The notes beneath the pieces were generated by a model. The model did no database searches, was not told the DNA's origin, and saw only the letters and a program-made list of their open reading frames with translations. From an uncultured Lachnospiraceae bacterium (GTDB taxonomy: Bacteria; Bacillota; Clostridia; Lachnospirales; Lachnospiraceae): a stretch of DNA of 64,000 nucleotides. The stretch is taken from contig CABUPO010000001.1 of the NCBI GenBank assembly GCA_902493385.1, positions 434,001 to 498,000 of the forward strand. The letters are read 5' to 3'. Positions 7,915 through 16,264 of the stretch are shown piece after piece; positions within the stretch are counted from its first letter, which is position 1, and every line of letters starts with the position of its first letter. The position numbers and the translations under genes were made by a program.

Positions 7915-9639
7915 TTATTCTGCCGGCACAACCGTAACCGTAATTATTAAATCTCCGGTTATTTTTGTAATTCTGTATGTATTGTCCCTGCCGGTATCAA
8001 CAGAATCCTTTATGTTCTTATAGTTTCTTGGATTATCCGGACCAACCGATACACTTTCAACCACATATCCTGCGTCGGGCACAACAGTAAAATTAATCTG
8101 GCCATTACCGTCCGTCAATATATCTCCGGTATCAGCGTCCCTTGCAACAGCTGTTGTCTGTCCGGTAAAGGCGCCCGCCGGATCATCATAATTCTGAGTT
8201 TTATATGTCGTAATCGATGCGTGTTCGTCTACGATAAAGGTGGCTGTATAGCTGTCAGGACTGGCTTCTTCCGGCTTTGTTGTTATTGCGATACTGACAG
8301 GCCCTGTAATTTTAGTAACTCTGAATGTATTATCCATACCTGTATCAGATTTGCCTTTGATATTGTTATAATGCTCTTTTGGCGTTACCGTAACTGTATC
8401 AACAACATATCCCGGTTCAACTACAGCGGTAAAATTAACCTGACCATCACCGTTTGTAAGTATCTCCCCGGTCTCTGAGCTTCTTGCATAAGCAACAGTC
8501 TGATTCTCGAATATATTATCCGGATTGGTATAATCCTGCGTATTATATGTTGTAATTGATTTCACATGAGAATCGGTGGTAAATGCAGCTTCAAACGGCG
8601 CAGGAGTCGCGTCGGAGCCACCCGAATTGATATCATTGATATAATCCTGCTCAGTCTTATAAAGCTTTATAGCTGTAACAGAAACCGGTCCCTTTGGTTT
8701 GTCGCCGTCAGTTGAATATATCTCGAACGAATTGACATTGGTACGATTGCTCTTATCAGTAAGCTCATACTTAACAGGGAAGGTAATATTCGTCTGTGTG
8801 TCAATCTCAAGAAGACCGCCGTGATTTTCGTTGTGATCAATTGCATCAAGGAACTGACATGCAAGCTGATGTCCTTCCTCAGAACCTGCCGCATTAGTTC
8901 CTTCAACTACTATATAAGAGAAATCCTCAAGATTAAGCGGCTGTTCAAAAGTAAATCTTATTCCATAATAAACTGTACCTGTAAAATCAAGCGTTACAGA
9001 ACCGTCTGCATTAACTGCATAAACAGACTTATCCTGATCCTCGTCTCTCGTTGCATTAGTTACTATAGTCGTATCTGAAAGAATATTCAGTACATTGCCG
9101 GTCGGCTTAACATCTGCCGACGGCTTAGCTGTCGGAGTAGGCGAAGGAGTAGGCGTTATTCTGGGGGTTCTGGTTGGCTTTGGCGTACTGGTCATGTCTG
9201 TATCAGGTACTTCCGGCGTTACCGTAACGACAGGTGATTCTGAAACCGCAGGCGCACTCTGAACCGGCGCAGACGGAGCCACGTTATCAGAGACAGCGTT
9301 CACCTTGACTTTACACTTTAAAACCTTCTTGCTCTTACCAAGCTTATATGTTGCTTTTAATACTGTGCTACCCGGCGCTATTCCCTTTATTACTGCTTTT
9401 GCCTTCTTTCCCTTCGTAACTTTTTTAGAAATTTTGGCGGCAGAAGTTTTCTTTAGCTTCCATGAAACCTTTGCTTTTTTTGCCGGGTTTTTAACTGAAA
9501 CCGTTACTGTTTTCCCTACGTCAACGGATACGGTTTTCCTGCTTAGCTTAACTTTTTTTGCAGCCTGTGTATTCACAGGTACAGCAGTTAAAACCATAGC
9601 CAGCGTAAGAACTAAAATCGGCAGTTTAAATTTTCTCAT
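7915..9639 (-). CDS. Secreted multi-domain protein with Lys-rich Ig-like domain and duplicated C-terminal repeats
   Basis: A 574-aa exported protein of unknown function. In order: a signal peptide (to about residue 26), a Lys-rich bacterial Ig-like domain (about 27-115), a Pro/Thr linker (TPSPTPTA), a beta-rich region like a carbohydrate-binding module (about 190-340), and two copies of a roughly 100-residue unit (SITTYNTQDY ... DTGMDNTFRVTKITG and SITTYKTQNY ... DTGRDNTYRITKITG). No catalytic domain or sortase signal is visible. AGGAGG lies 9 nt before the ATG. The same Lys-rich module occurs on the esterase at 37743-39077. A role in polysaccharide or surface binding is inferred. Confidence 0.7.
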   Translation of the reverse strand: MRKFKLPILVLTLAMVLTAVPVNTQAAKKVKLSRKTVSVDVGKTVTVSVKNPAKKAKVSWKLKKTSAAKISKKVTKGKKAKAVIKGIAPGSTVLKATYKLGKSKKVLKCKVKVNAVSDNVAPSAPVQSAPAVSESPVVTVTPEVPDTDMTSTPKPTRTPRITPTPSPTPTAKPSADVKPTGNVLNILSDTTIVTNATRDEDQDKSVYAVNADGSVTLDFTGTVYYGIRFTFEQPLNLEDFSYIVVEGTNAAGSEEGHQLACQFLDAIDHNENHGGLLEIDTQTNITFPVKYELTDKSNRTNVNSFEIYSTDGDKPKGPVSVTAIKLYKTEQDYINDINSGGSDATPAPFEAAFTTDSHVKSITTYNTQDYTNPDNIFENQTVAYARSSETGEILTNGDGQVNFTAVVEPGYVVDTVTVTPKEHYNNIKGKSDTGMDNTFRVTKITGPVSIAITTKPEEASPDSYTATFIVDEHASITTYKTQNYDDPAGAFTGQTTAVARDADTGDILTDGNGQINFTVVPDAGYVVESVSVGPDNPRNYKNIKDSVDTGRDNTYRITKITGDLIITVTVVPAE

Positions 9640-9679
9640 ATGCGTTTACCTCCTAAGCAAATAAAAATATTACAAAATA

Positions 9680-9708
9680 ATTATAATGCCATTAATATTT
9701 TAAAGCAA
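9680..9708 (-). promoter_or_regulatory. Sigma-A promoter of the secreted-protein gene
   Basis: Minus strand TTGCTT, 17-nt spacer, TATAAT, about 40 nt upstream of the start codon. Confidence 0.7.
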
Positions 9709-9778
9709 GCTTATTTACAAAAAACTCCTGGCTGAACATAAAGAAAGCCTCCATAGGGCTTGCAGCGCAAAATAAAAC

Positions 9779-9803
9779 ATCCTGCAGCATAATACTGCAG
9801 GAT
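9779..9803 (-). terminator. Intrinsic terminator of tRNA-Leu
   Basis: Minus strand 9-bp stem ATCCTGCAG / CTGCAGGAT with a 7-nt loop, followed by GTTTTATTTTG. A second smaller stem (AAGCC/GGCTT) with a T-rich tail follows at about 9744-9762. Confidence 0.8.
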
Positions 9804-9852
9804 ATTACTCATGTTCATTATACAATAGCTTCACTTACTAAAAGCTGCCAAA

Positions 9853-9938
9853 TGCCGGCAACGGGAATCGAACCCGTACAGGTGTCGCCACCCGCAGGAT
9901 TTTAAGTCCTGTGCGTCTGCCAGTTCCGCCACACCGGC
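9853..9938 (-). tRNA. tRNA-Leu (anticodon TAA)
   Basis: An 86-nt type II tRNA. Acceptor GCCGGTG pairs with TGCCGGC, the anticodon stem CAGGA/TCCTG encloses loop CTTAAAA (anticodon TAA), there is a long variable arm, and the T arm contains GGTTCGATTCC. CCA is not encoded. It is transcribed on its own, downstream of the GH13 gene. Confidence 0.95.
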
Positions 9939-9973
9939 ATCTGAAACCTGTATTTCATCACAAGTCCACGACT

Positions 9974-10001
9974 ATTATAGCACACGCTTCAGAAAATTCA
10001 A
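9974..10001 (-). promoter_or_regulatory. Promoter of tRNA-Leu inside the 3' end of the GH13 gene
   Basis: Minus strand TTGAAT, 16-nt spacer, TATAAT preceded by TGC (extended -10). It overlaps the last codons of the upstream gene. Confidence 0.7.
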
Positions 10002-12032
10002 GTCTATTTTAGTTATATTTTTTATTATAATTGAACTTTCAGGTTCCAAATCAAGCATAAGCCGTCCGTCATACACAGGATATATCGTTGCATGAATCGA
10101 ATAACCGTCACATACAGACTTTATAAGAGAAACCATTCTTATATCGTCTGTTATTCCAAGCTTCCACACCGGCACCTCTATCCTTCTGCATTCTTTTGAA
10201 ATGTTAATCGCCGTTATAAATATTTCGCATTCATTAAACCTTCCAAAGCATATTATATTCTGTTCAAGGTTAAGATATACCAGCGAACCCGTTTTAAGCG
10301 CTCTGTAATCCTTATGAATCCTTATGGCTTCTTTATGAAACGACAGCATATGTTTATCTTCCATTCCCCAGGGATAAGTTCTTCTGTTATCCGGATCAGT
10401 CCATCCGCATACGCCCGCTTCATCTCCATAATACACTGTCGGCGCGCCCGGCCATGTCATCTGAAATATTACCGCCGCTCTCATAATTGCATGATTCACG
10501 CCTTCATCTGCGGCCTCTGCGCCCACCGACTGCGTCCTTCTTGCTCTGTGGTTAGTTCTTGTAAGAAATCTTGAATGATCATGGTTAGACAGCTCATTCA
10601 TCGCAGCCTGCAGGGAAGGCGTAGTCATATTAAGCATGTTTTCAGTCATTGCGGCATAAAATGCGTCTGCATTGCCCAAAAGATCTTCCCGGTATGCATC
10701 GCTGTGCTTTTCCATTCCCGTAAGAAACCACGACAGCGGCTCCATGAATGCGTCATAATTCATCACGGTATCCCATTCATTTCCGCGAAGCCAGCTTTTC
10801 GGACTTCCGTAATGCTCGGCAAGTATTATGGCATTCGGATTCGCTTTCTTTACATTTTCCCTGAAAACCTTCCAAAACCAGTGATTATATTCTTCGCTGT
10901 ATCCAAGATCCGCCGCAACGTCAAGTCTCCAGCCATCCGCATTAAACGGCGGAGAAACCCACTTTACAGCAATCCTCATAATATAATTAAGCAAAAGCTC
11001 TGATTCTTCATAATTAAGCTTCGGAAGTGTATCATGCCCCCACCATCCGTCATATTTGTCATTATACGGCCACTCATCCGAATTAAATCTGAAAAACGAC
11101 CTGTATGGGCTATCGCCGCTTATGTAAGCGCCTTTTTCATAGCCTTCCTGATTTTCGTATATTCTTTCCCTGTCCAGCCATTTATTAAACGAACCGCAGT
11201 GATTAAATACTCCGTCAAGTATTATCTTTATCCCACGTGCGTGCGCCTTTTTTACAAGCTCGCAGAAAAGCTCGTTTCCTGCTTCAAGATTTTTTTTATC
11301 GGTAACACGGCGCTTATATCTTTCAGCCTGCGTATTATCATTATTATGTGCGTCCAAAAGCTTTCCGTAATCCTCGGTAAGCCTTCCGAAATGCGGATCG
11401 ATATAGTCATAATCCTGAATATCATATTTGTGATTGGACGGAGATACAAATACAGGATTAAGATATATAACCTCAACACCCATATCCGACAGGTAATCCA
11501 GCTTTTTAATTATGCCTGCAATATCACCGCCGTAAAACTCACGTACATCCATTTCCTGCGGCAGTCTGTTCCAGTCTTCTACACGTGATACATGTTCATT
11601 AATATACGAATACTCATCGCTGAGCACATCGTTACTTTTATCTCCGTTACAGAATCTGTCGGTAAATATCTGATACATAACGGCGCCCTTTGCCCATTCC
11701 GGTACTGAAAATCCCGGAATTATCTCAAAATCTCCGCGCTCTGCGCGTTCATTTTCTGCACCAAGCCTGTTATAATATATCACTCCGCTGTCACACTGTA
11801 TTTCAAAATAATATTTTACCAAATCGTTTTTAAGGCTTATCTTCGTCTCATAATAGTTAAAAATTTTATCCCGCTTTATTATATTCATCGCATAGCGGCT
11901 GCCGTTTGCAATCAAATATACATTGTCTGTATCCGCACTGCCTGTACGGATTCTTATATACACATCATCAAACGGTTTTGGCTCCGCAGGACTTCTGAAT
12001 AATTCTGTTCCATCACTGTATATAGCATCCAC
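9975..12032 (-). CDS. GH13 glycoside hydrolase, neopullulanase/cyclomaltodextrinase type
   Basis: An intracellular alpha-glucan-degrading enzyme of 685 aa with no signal peptide. An N-terminal CBM34-like beta domain (about 1-115) precedes the TIM barrel. The GH13 triad is complete: Asp371 in DGWRLDVAADL (nucleophile), Glu406 in ILAEHYGSP (acid/base) and Asp485 in SNHDHSRF. GVEVIYLNPVF and GIKIILDGVFNH are the other conserved regions. The start is GTG at 12032 with AAGGAG 9 nt upstream. The strong hairpin at 12061-12090 lies just upstream, so the promoter is not obvious. Cyclodextrin, pullulan or maltodextrin substrates are possible. Confidence 0.9.
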   Translation of the reverse strand: MDAIYSDGTELFRSPAEPKPFDDVYIRIRTGSADTDNVYLIANGSRYAMNIIKRDKIFNYYETKISLKNDLVKYYFEIQCDSGVIYYNRLGAENERAERGDFEIIPGFSVPEWAKGAVMYQIFTDRFCNGDKSNDVLSDEYSYINEHVSRVEDWNRLPQEMDVREFYGGDIAGIIKKLDYLSDMGVEVIYLNPVFVSPSNHKYDIQDYDYIDPHFGRLTEDYGKLLDAHNNDNTQAERYKRRVTDKKNLEAGNELFCELVKKAHARGIKIILDGVFNHCGSFNKWLDRERIYENQEGYEKGAYISGDSPYRSFFRFNSDEWPYNDKYDGWWGHDTLPKLNYEESELLLNYIMRIAVKWVSPPFNADGWRLDVAADLGYSEEYNHWFWKVFRENVKKANPNAIILAEHYGSPKSWLRGNEWDTVMNYDAFMEPLSWFLTGMEKHSDAYREDLLGNADAFYAAMTENMLNMTTPSLQAAMNELSNHDHSRFLTRTNHRARRTQSVGAEAADEGVNHAIMRAAVIFQMTWPGAPTVYYGDEAGVCGWTDPDNRRTYPWGMEDKHMLSFHKEAIRIHKDYRALKTGSLVYLNLEQNIICFGRFNECEIFITAINISKECRRIEVPVWKLGITDDIRMVSLIKSVCDGYSIHATIYPVYDGRLMLDLEPESSIIIKNITKIDLNFLKRVL

Positions 12033-12060
12033 GTTCGTTCACTCCTTATTTAAGAACAGT

Positions 12061-12090
12061 AAAACAGGATAGCTTACACTATCCTGTTTT
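12061..12090 (-). terminator. Terminator hairpin between ftsH and the GH13 gene
   Basis: Twelve-bp perfect stem AAAACAGGATAG / CTATCCTGTTTT with a 6-nt loop. It should end the ftsH transcript. The 225 nt between it and ftsH (12091-12315) hold no gene or clear promoter that I can see. Confidence 0.8.
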
Positions 12091-12315
12091 GGAGAAGGTA
12101 TTTTTGTTACTTATGGGGTGTAGCAAAAACTATATAATGTATTGGGGTTTACGAGTAGGAGTATAACACTACTTTTCAAATCAGTGTGCACAAAGATTAA
12201 TTTTTTTTGCTTATTTCATTGTGCGATTTTAACAACAAAAAATATGCCCTTTGTTACTTTTGTATTATTTTTTGTCTATTTCCGTCGTTTAATAGTGAAT
12301 TATTCCCATATACGT

Positions 12316-14175
12316 CTATACAGTCTGTGCATCTTCTCCTTTAACATCAAATAATGCTTCAAATTCTTCACGGCCAATACGCTCCTTTTCAATAAGAAGC
12401 TCTGCACAGCGTTTTAATACGTTCATATTTGAATATAGTATTGACTTGGCTTTTTCATAACACTCGTCAATAATACTCTTAACTTCCTCATCTATAACTG
12501 CGGCAACGCTTTCACTGAAGCTCTTAGTTTTTCCAAAATCGCGGCCGATAAATACCTCATCGTTATCGTCATAATTAATTAATCCGATTTTATCTGAGAA
12601 ACCGTATTTGGTAACCATATCTGTCGCTATTGCCGTTGCCTGCTTAATATCCTGTGAAGCTCCGGTCGTAATATCATCAAATACAAGCTCCTCTGCAATT
12701 CTTCCGCCAAGAGATACTACTATGCTCTGCATCATTCTGCCTTTGGTTTCAAACATCTCATCCTTTTCCGGCAGCGGCATTGTATAACCCGCTGCTCCAA
12801 GCCCCGTTGGTATAATGGATACCGTATGGACAGGACCCACATCAGGAAGTACATGAAACAAAATTGCATGGCCCGCCTCGTGGTAAGCCGTTATTTTCTT
12901 ATCCTTATCAGATACAATCTTACTCTTCTTCTCAGGTCCGATGCCTACTTTTATAAATGATTTGGTTATGTCTTCCTGTATAATATAAGGTCTTTCTTCC
13001 CTTGCGGCGCAAATTGCCGCTTCATTAAGAAGATTCTCAAGGTCGGCGCCTGTCATTCCGGCAGTCGTCTGCGCGATACTTTTAAGATCTACATCATCGC
13101 CAAGCGGCTTATCCTTTGCATGAACCTTAAGTATACCCTCTCTTCCACGCACGTCAGGTCTGCCAACTTCGACTCTTCTGTCAAATCTGCCCGGACGCAG
13201 TATCGCCGGATCGAGGATATCAACGCGGTTGGTTGCCGCCATAACAATAATTCCTTCATTAACACCAAACCCGTCCATCTCGACAAGCATCTGGTTAAGA
13301 GTCTGCTCTCTCTCGTCGTGTCCTCCGCCAAGACCGCTTCCTCTCCGCCTTGCAACAGCGTCTATCTCGTCAATAAATACAATGCAGGGAGCGTTTCTTT
13401 TAGCGTCGTTAAAAAGATCTCTTACTCTTGAAGCGCCTACGCCGACAAACATCTCTACAAAATCCGAACCGGATATAGAGAAAAACGGTACTCCTGCTTC
13501 TCCTGCAACCGCTTTTGCAAGAAGCGTTTTACCTGTTCCCGGAGGTCCTACCATAAGAACGCCTTTAGGAATTCTTGCTCCGAGCTTAGTGTATTTGCCG
13601 GGAGATTTCAGAAAGTCAACAATCTCCTCAAGTTGCTCCTTTTCTTCAACAAGTCCCGCAACATCCTGGAACTTTTTACTCTTTTCATCCGGCGTAGTCA
13701 TCTTTGCCCTGCTCTTGCCAAAATTCATAACCTTTGTTCCGCCGCCTGCGCCGTTCTGCGCGCTCATCATCGTAAACAGAACAATAATTATCAAGCCTGC
13801 AAGAAGCAGATCCGGAAGCACAGTAACCCACAATGGAGTTTTCTTAACCTCATTGGTTATATAATTAAACGTACCTTTATACCTGGAATCTTCTGAAAGC
13901 TCATACAGCTTGTTCTCAACGTCGCCCACGTCAGTTGAATAATAATACGCCGTGCTGGTATCGTTGAATGTAATATCAATTCTTCCCGTCGGTGTATTCT
14001 GATCCTGCGATATCTCTACATTCTTAACTTTCTTAAGCTCAATATCCCTTACAAGATTTGAAGTATTATAATTCATGGCATTCTTTTTTCCCAAGCCGTT
14101 CGCCAGATAAACTGACACAACAACAAGAAGCAGTAAAACCACAAAAAAACCATTGCCTTTTATCTGTTTTTTCAA
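12316..14175 (-). CDS. ftsH: ATP-dependent zinc metalloprotease FtsH
   Basis: A membrane-anchored AAA+ protease of 619 aa that degrades misfolded and regulatory membrane proteins. Two membrane segments (about 10-27 and 115-137) enclose an extracytoplasmic domain; Walker A is GPPGTGKT (210-217), Walker B is [10 protein letters not shown], and the zinc site is HEAGH (432-436) with catalytic Glu433. The initiation codon is TTG at 14175, with GGGAGG 7 nt upstream. It is the last gene of the tilS-hpt-ftsH run, an order conserved in Firmicutes. Confidence 0.97.
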   Translation of the reverse strand: MKKQIKGNGFFVVLLLLVVVSVYLANGLGKKNAMNYNTSNLVRDIELKKVKNVEISQDQNTPTGRIDITFNDTSTAYYYSTDVGDVENKLYELSEDSRYKGTFNYITNEVKKTPLWVTVLPDLLLAGLIIIVLFTMMSAQNGAGGGTKVMNFGKSRAKMTTPDEKSKKFQDVAGLVEEKEQLEEIVDFLKSPGKYTKLGARIPKGVLMVGPPGTGKTLLAKAVAGEAGVPFFSISGSDFVEMFVGVGASRVRDLFNDAKRNAPCIVFIDEIDAVARRRGSGLGGGHDEREQTLNQMLVEMDGFGVNEGIIVMAATNRVDILDPAILRPGRFDRRVEVGRPDVRGREGILKVHAKDKPLGDDVDLKSIAQTTAGMTGADLENLLNEAAICAAREERPYIIQEDITKSFIKVGIGPEKKSKIVSDKDKKITAYHEAGHAILFHVLPDVGPVHTVSIIPTGLGAAGYTMPLPEKDEMFETKGRMMQSIVVSLGGRIAEELVFDDITTGASQDIKQATAIATDMVTKYGFSDKIGLINYDDNDEVFIGRDFGKTKSFSESVAAVIDEEVKSIIDECYEKAKSILYSNMNVLKRCAELLIEKERIGREEFEALFDVKGEDAQTV

Positions 14176-14201
14176 ATTTTGACCTCCCGGTTATAACTAT
14201 T

Positions 14202-14726
14202 TTAATGTAAATCCAATACGCCTATATAAGGAAGATTGCGGTATCTCTGGGCATAATCAAGCCCGAAGCCTACTACAAATTCATCCTCTATTTCAAAGCC
14301 GTTATAATCCACGTCAACAGGAAATTCCCTGCGCGCCGGCTTATCAAGCAATGTACATACGGCAAGACTTGCCGGATTACTCATCTCAAGAATAGACAGA
14401 AGTCTTGAAAGCGTTCTGCCCGAATCCAAAATATCTTCAATAATCATAGTATGCTTACCGGTAATAGGCGCGTCAAGATCCTTGATAATCTTAACATTGC
14501 CGCTGCTTTGAGAACCTTCACCATAGCTCGACACTTCCATAAAGTCCATCTTTACAGGTATTGTAAGCCTCTTAGCAAGCTCGCATGTAAAAAATATGCT
14601 TCCTTTGAGTATGCATATAAGATTCAGAGTTTTGCCCTGATAATCTTTGTTAATCTTCTCTGCAAGCTCATCAATACGTTTCATTAATTTCTCTTCTGAA
14701 ATTAATTCGCTGACCGTCTCTTTCAT
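14202..14726 (-). CDS. hpt: Hypoxanthine phosphoribosyltransferase
   Basis: A purine-salvage enzyme of 174 aa converting hypoxanthine or guanine with PRPP to the nucleotide. The PRPP loop is IIEDILDSGRTL, and the base-binding segment FVVGFGLDYAQRYRNLPYIG is typical. GGGAG precedes the ATG. It sits between tilS and ftsH with 43- and 26-nt gaps. Confidence 0.95.
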   Translation of the reverse strand: MKETVSELISEEKLMKRIDELAEKINKDYQGKTLNLICILKGSIFFTCELAKRLTIPVKMDFMEVSSYGEGSQSSGNVKIIKDLDAPITGKHTMIIEDILDSGRTLSRLLSILEMSNPASLAVCTLLDKPARREFPVDVDYNGFEIEDEFVVGFGLDYAQRYRNLPYIGVLDLH

Positions 14727-14769
14727 ATATTTTATCTCCCTCGTTAATTTATTCTAATATCATACGATA

Positions 14770-16209
14770 TTAAATTACAATATTCATTATAAGCGCCTCT
14801 TCAGAATTATCCTTTAAAAAATAATCTTCAGAGGTCCGTCCGCCTATAACCCACATTATCCTGCTCCCAAAAGCCGCCACCAAAAGCTTATTCCGGTACT
14901 GTCTTGGTATCTTCTCATCTATAACGTAGCGCGACATCATTTTCTTACGTCCGCCCTTAATAATAAAATAATCTCCGGGCGCTATTCTTCGTATATTTAA
15001 TTTATCCCCCATTTTACCATAATCAAACCATTTCGTACAGATATTTTTCGGAATATCTGTGTTTATTCCACTATATTGTGCGACATCCGCAGTTATACGT
15101 ATTTGTGGACAAAGCTCATTCTTATCAGGAAGATAGACGTTATAAAATATATTATCTATCCCGTTATCCGACAACCCCTCTCTGCTTATTTCATACCCAT
15201 TCTTTTCCTCCTTAGCATAAAGAGCCATATTTTCCTTAGAAAGCCTTAACACATCATAATCTTTATACGCGGTTATTCCATACGGAAGACGTATCCTTTT
15301 TCCCGAATCCATATTTAAAAGGCCAAGGACCTGTTCTATATGAACTGCAGTAACATCCTTAAGACTGTGGGTAATCTGTGCAATCATATCTCTTATAATC
15401 TCTCTTGCCACTGCAGGATGTACGTTTAAAAGCTCTGCTGCCTCTGCCTCCACACTGCTTTCATTCTGCTTCACACAGCTTTTCTCGATATTATCAACAG
15501 TAATACGAAACCATTCGTAGACTTCCGAAAGCTGCGCCGCCATATCCGCAATATGCCCAACCGCATTATCATTAATACGCTCAAGCTGCGGAATAACCTT
15601 ATGCCGTATACGGTTTCTGTCGTAGTCCACGCATTCGTTAGTGGAATCAAGCCTGTACTCCATTCCTCTGTCAGAAAGATAATCCCTTATCTCTTTTCCG
15701 GTAACACACATAAGCGGTCTTATTATATTGCCGCGCACCAACGGCATTCCAAGCATACCTTTAATTCCGGTTCCTCTGCACATCCTGAAAAGAATTGTCT
15801 CGGCCTGGTCAGTCTTATTATGAGCAGTTGCAATCTTATCAGCCTTTAGCTTTACATACTCTTTATGAAACGCCTCATAACGCACATGCCTTGCAGCTTC
15901 CTCCTCTGTCATATGCTGCCTTTTTGCAAGAGCCGGAACATCATAATAATATACCGCCGCCTCTATACCATATTCCCTGCACAGTTCCACAGAAAATCTC
16001 TCGTCCTCATCCGCCTGTTCTCCCCTTATGCCGTGATTAACATGCACCGCATATAAAGAAAGCCCGTATTCCTCTTTAAGTCCGTTAAGTATATCTAAAA
16101 GACATACCGAATCAGCGCCTCCTGATAATCCTATAATTATCTTATCGCCCTGACTTATTATACCGTTTTCTTTTATAAATAAACATACTTTATCCGTAAA
16201 CTGCGCCAT
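14770..16209 (-). CDS. tilS: tRNA(Ile)-lysidine synthase
   Basis: An ATP-dependent N-type PP-loop enzyme, 479 aa, that attaches lysine to C34 of the CAU-anticodon tRNA-Ile so that it reads AUA. The PP-loop motif is GLSGGADSVCLL near residue 28-39; YAVHVNHGIRG and TAHNKTDQAETILFRMCRG follow. A C-terminal TilS domain (GDKLNIRRIAPGDYFI) is present. It lies 56 nt downstream of spoIIE and upstream of hpt. Confidence 0.95.
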   Translation of the reverse strand: MAQFTDKVCLFIKENGIISQGDKIIIGLSGGADSVCLLDILNGLKEEYGLSLYAVHVNHGIRGEQADEDERFSVELCREYGIEAAVYYYDVPALAKRQHMTEEEAARHVRYEAFHKEYVKLKADKIATAHNKTDQAETILFRMCRGTGIKGMLGMPLVRGNIIRPLMCVTGKEIRDYLSDRGMEYRLDSTNECVDYDRNRIRHKVIPQLERINDNAVGHIADMAAQLSEVYEWFRITVDNIEKSCVKQNESSVEAEAAELLNVHPAVAREIIRDMIAQITHSLKDVTAVHIEQVLGLLNMDSGKRIRLPYGITAYKDYDVLRLSKENMALYAKEEKNGYEISREGLSDNGIDNIFYNVYLPDKNELCPQIRITADVAQYSGINTDIPKNICTKWFDYGKMGDKLNIRRIAPGDYFIIKGGRKKMMSRYVIDEKIPRQYRNKLLVAAFGSRIMWVIGGRTSEDYFLKDNSEEALIMNIVI

Positions 16210-16264
16210 AGATATTCACCTCGCATGAATTATCCTTAACTATATCACAGACCGGATTTTAATT

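Noticed and set aside
10575..11588. Plus-strand open frames opposite the GH13 gene
   Set aside because: They overlap the catalytic barrel, whose motifs are complete on the other strand.
13229..13864. Plus-strand open frame (211 codons) opposite ftsH
   Set aside because: Antisense shadow of the highly conserved AAA domain; composition is Ser/Pro-rich noise.
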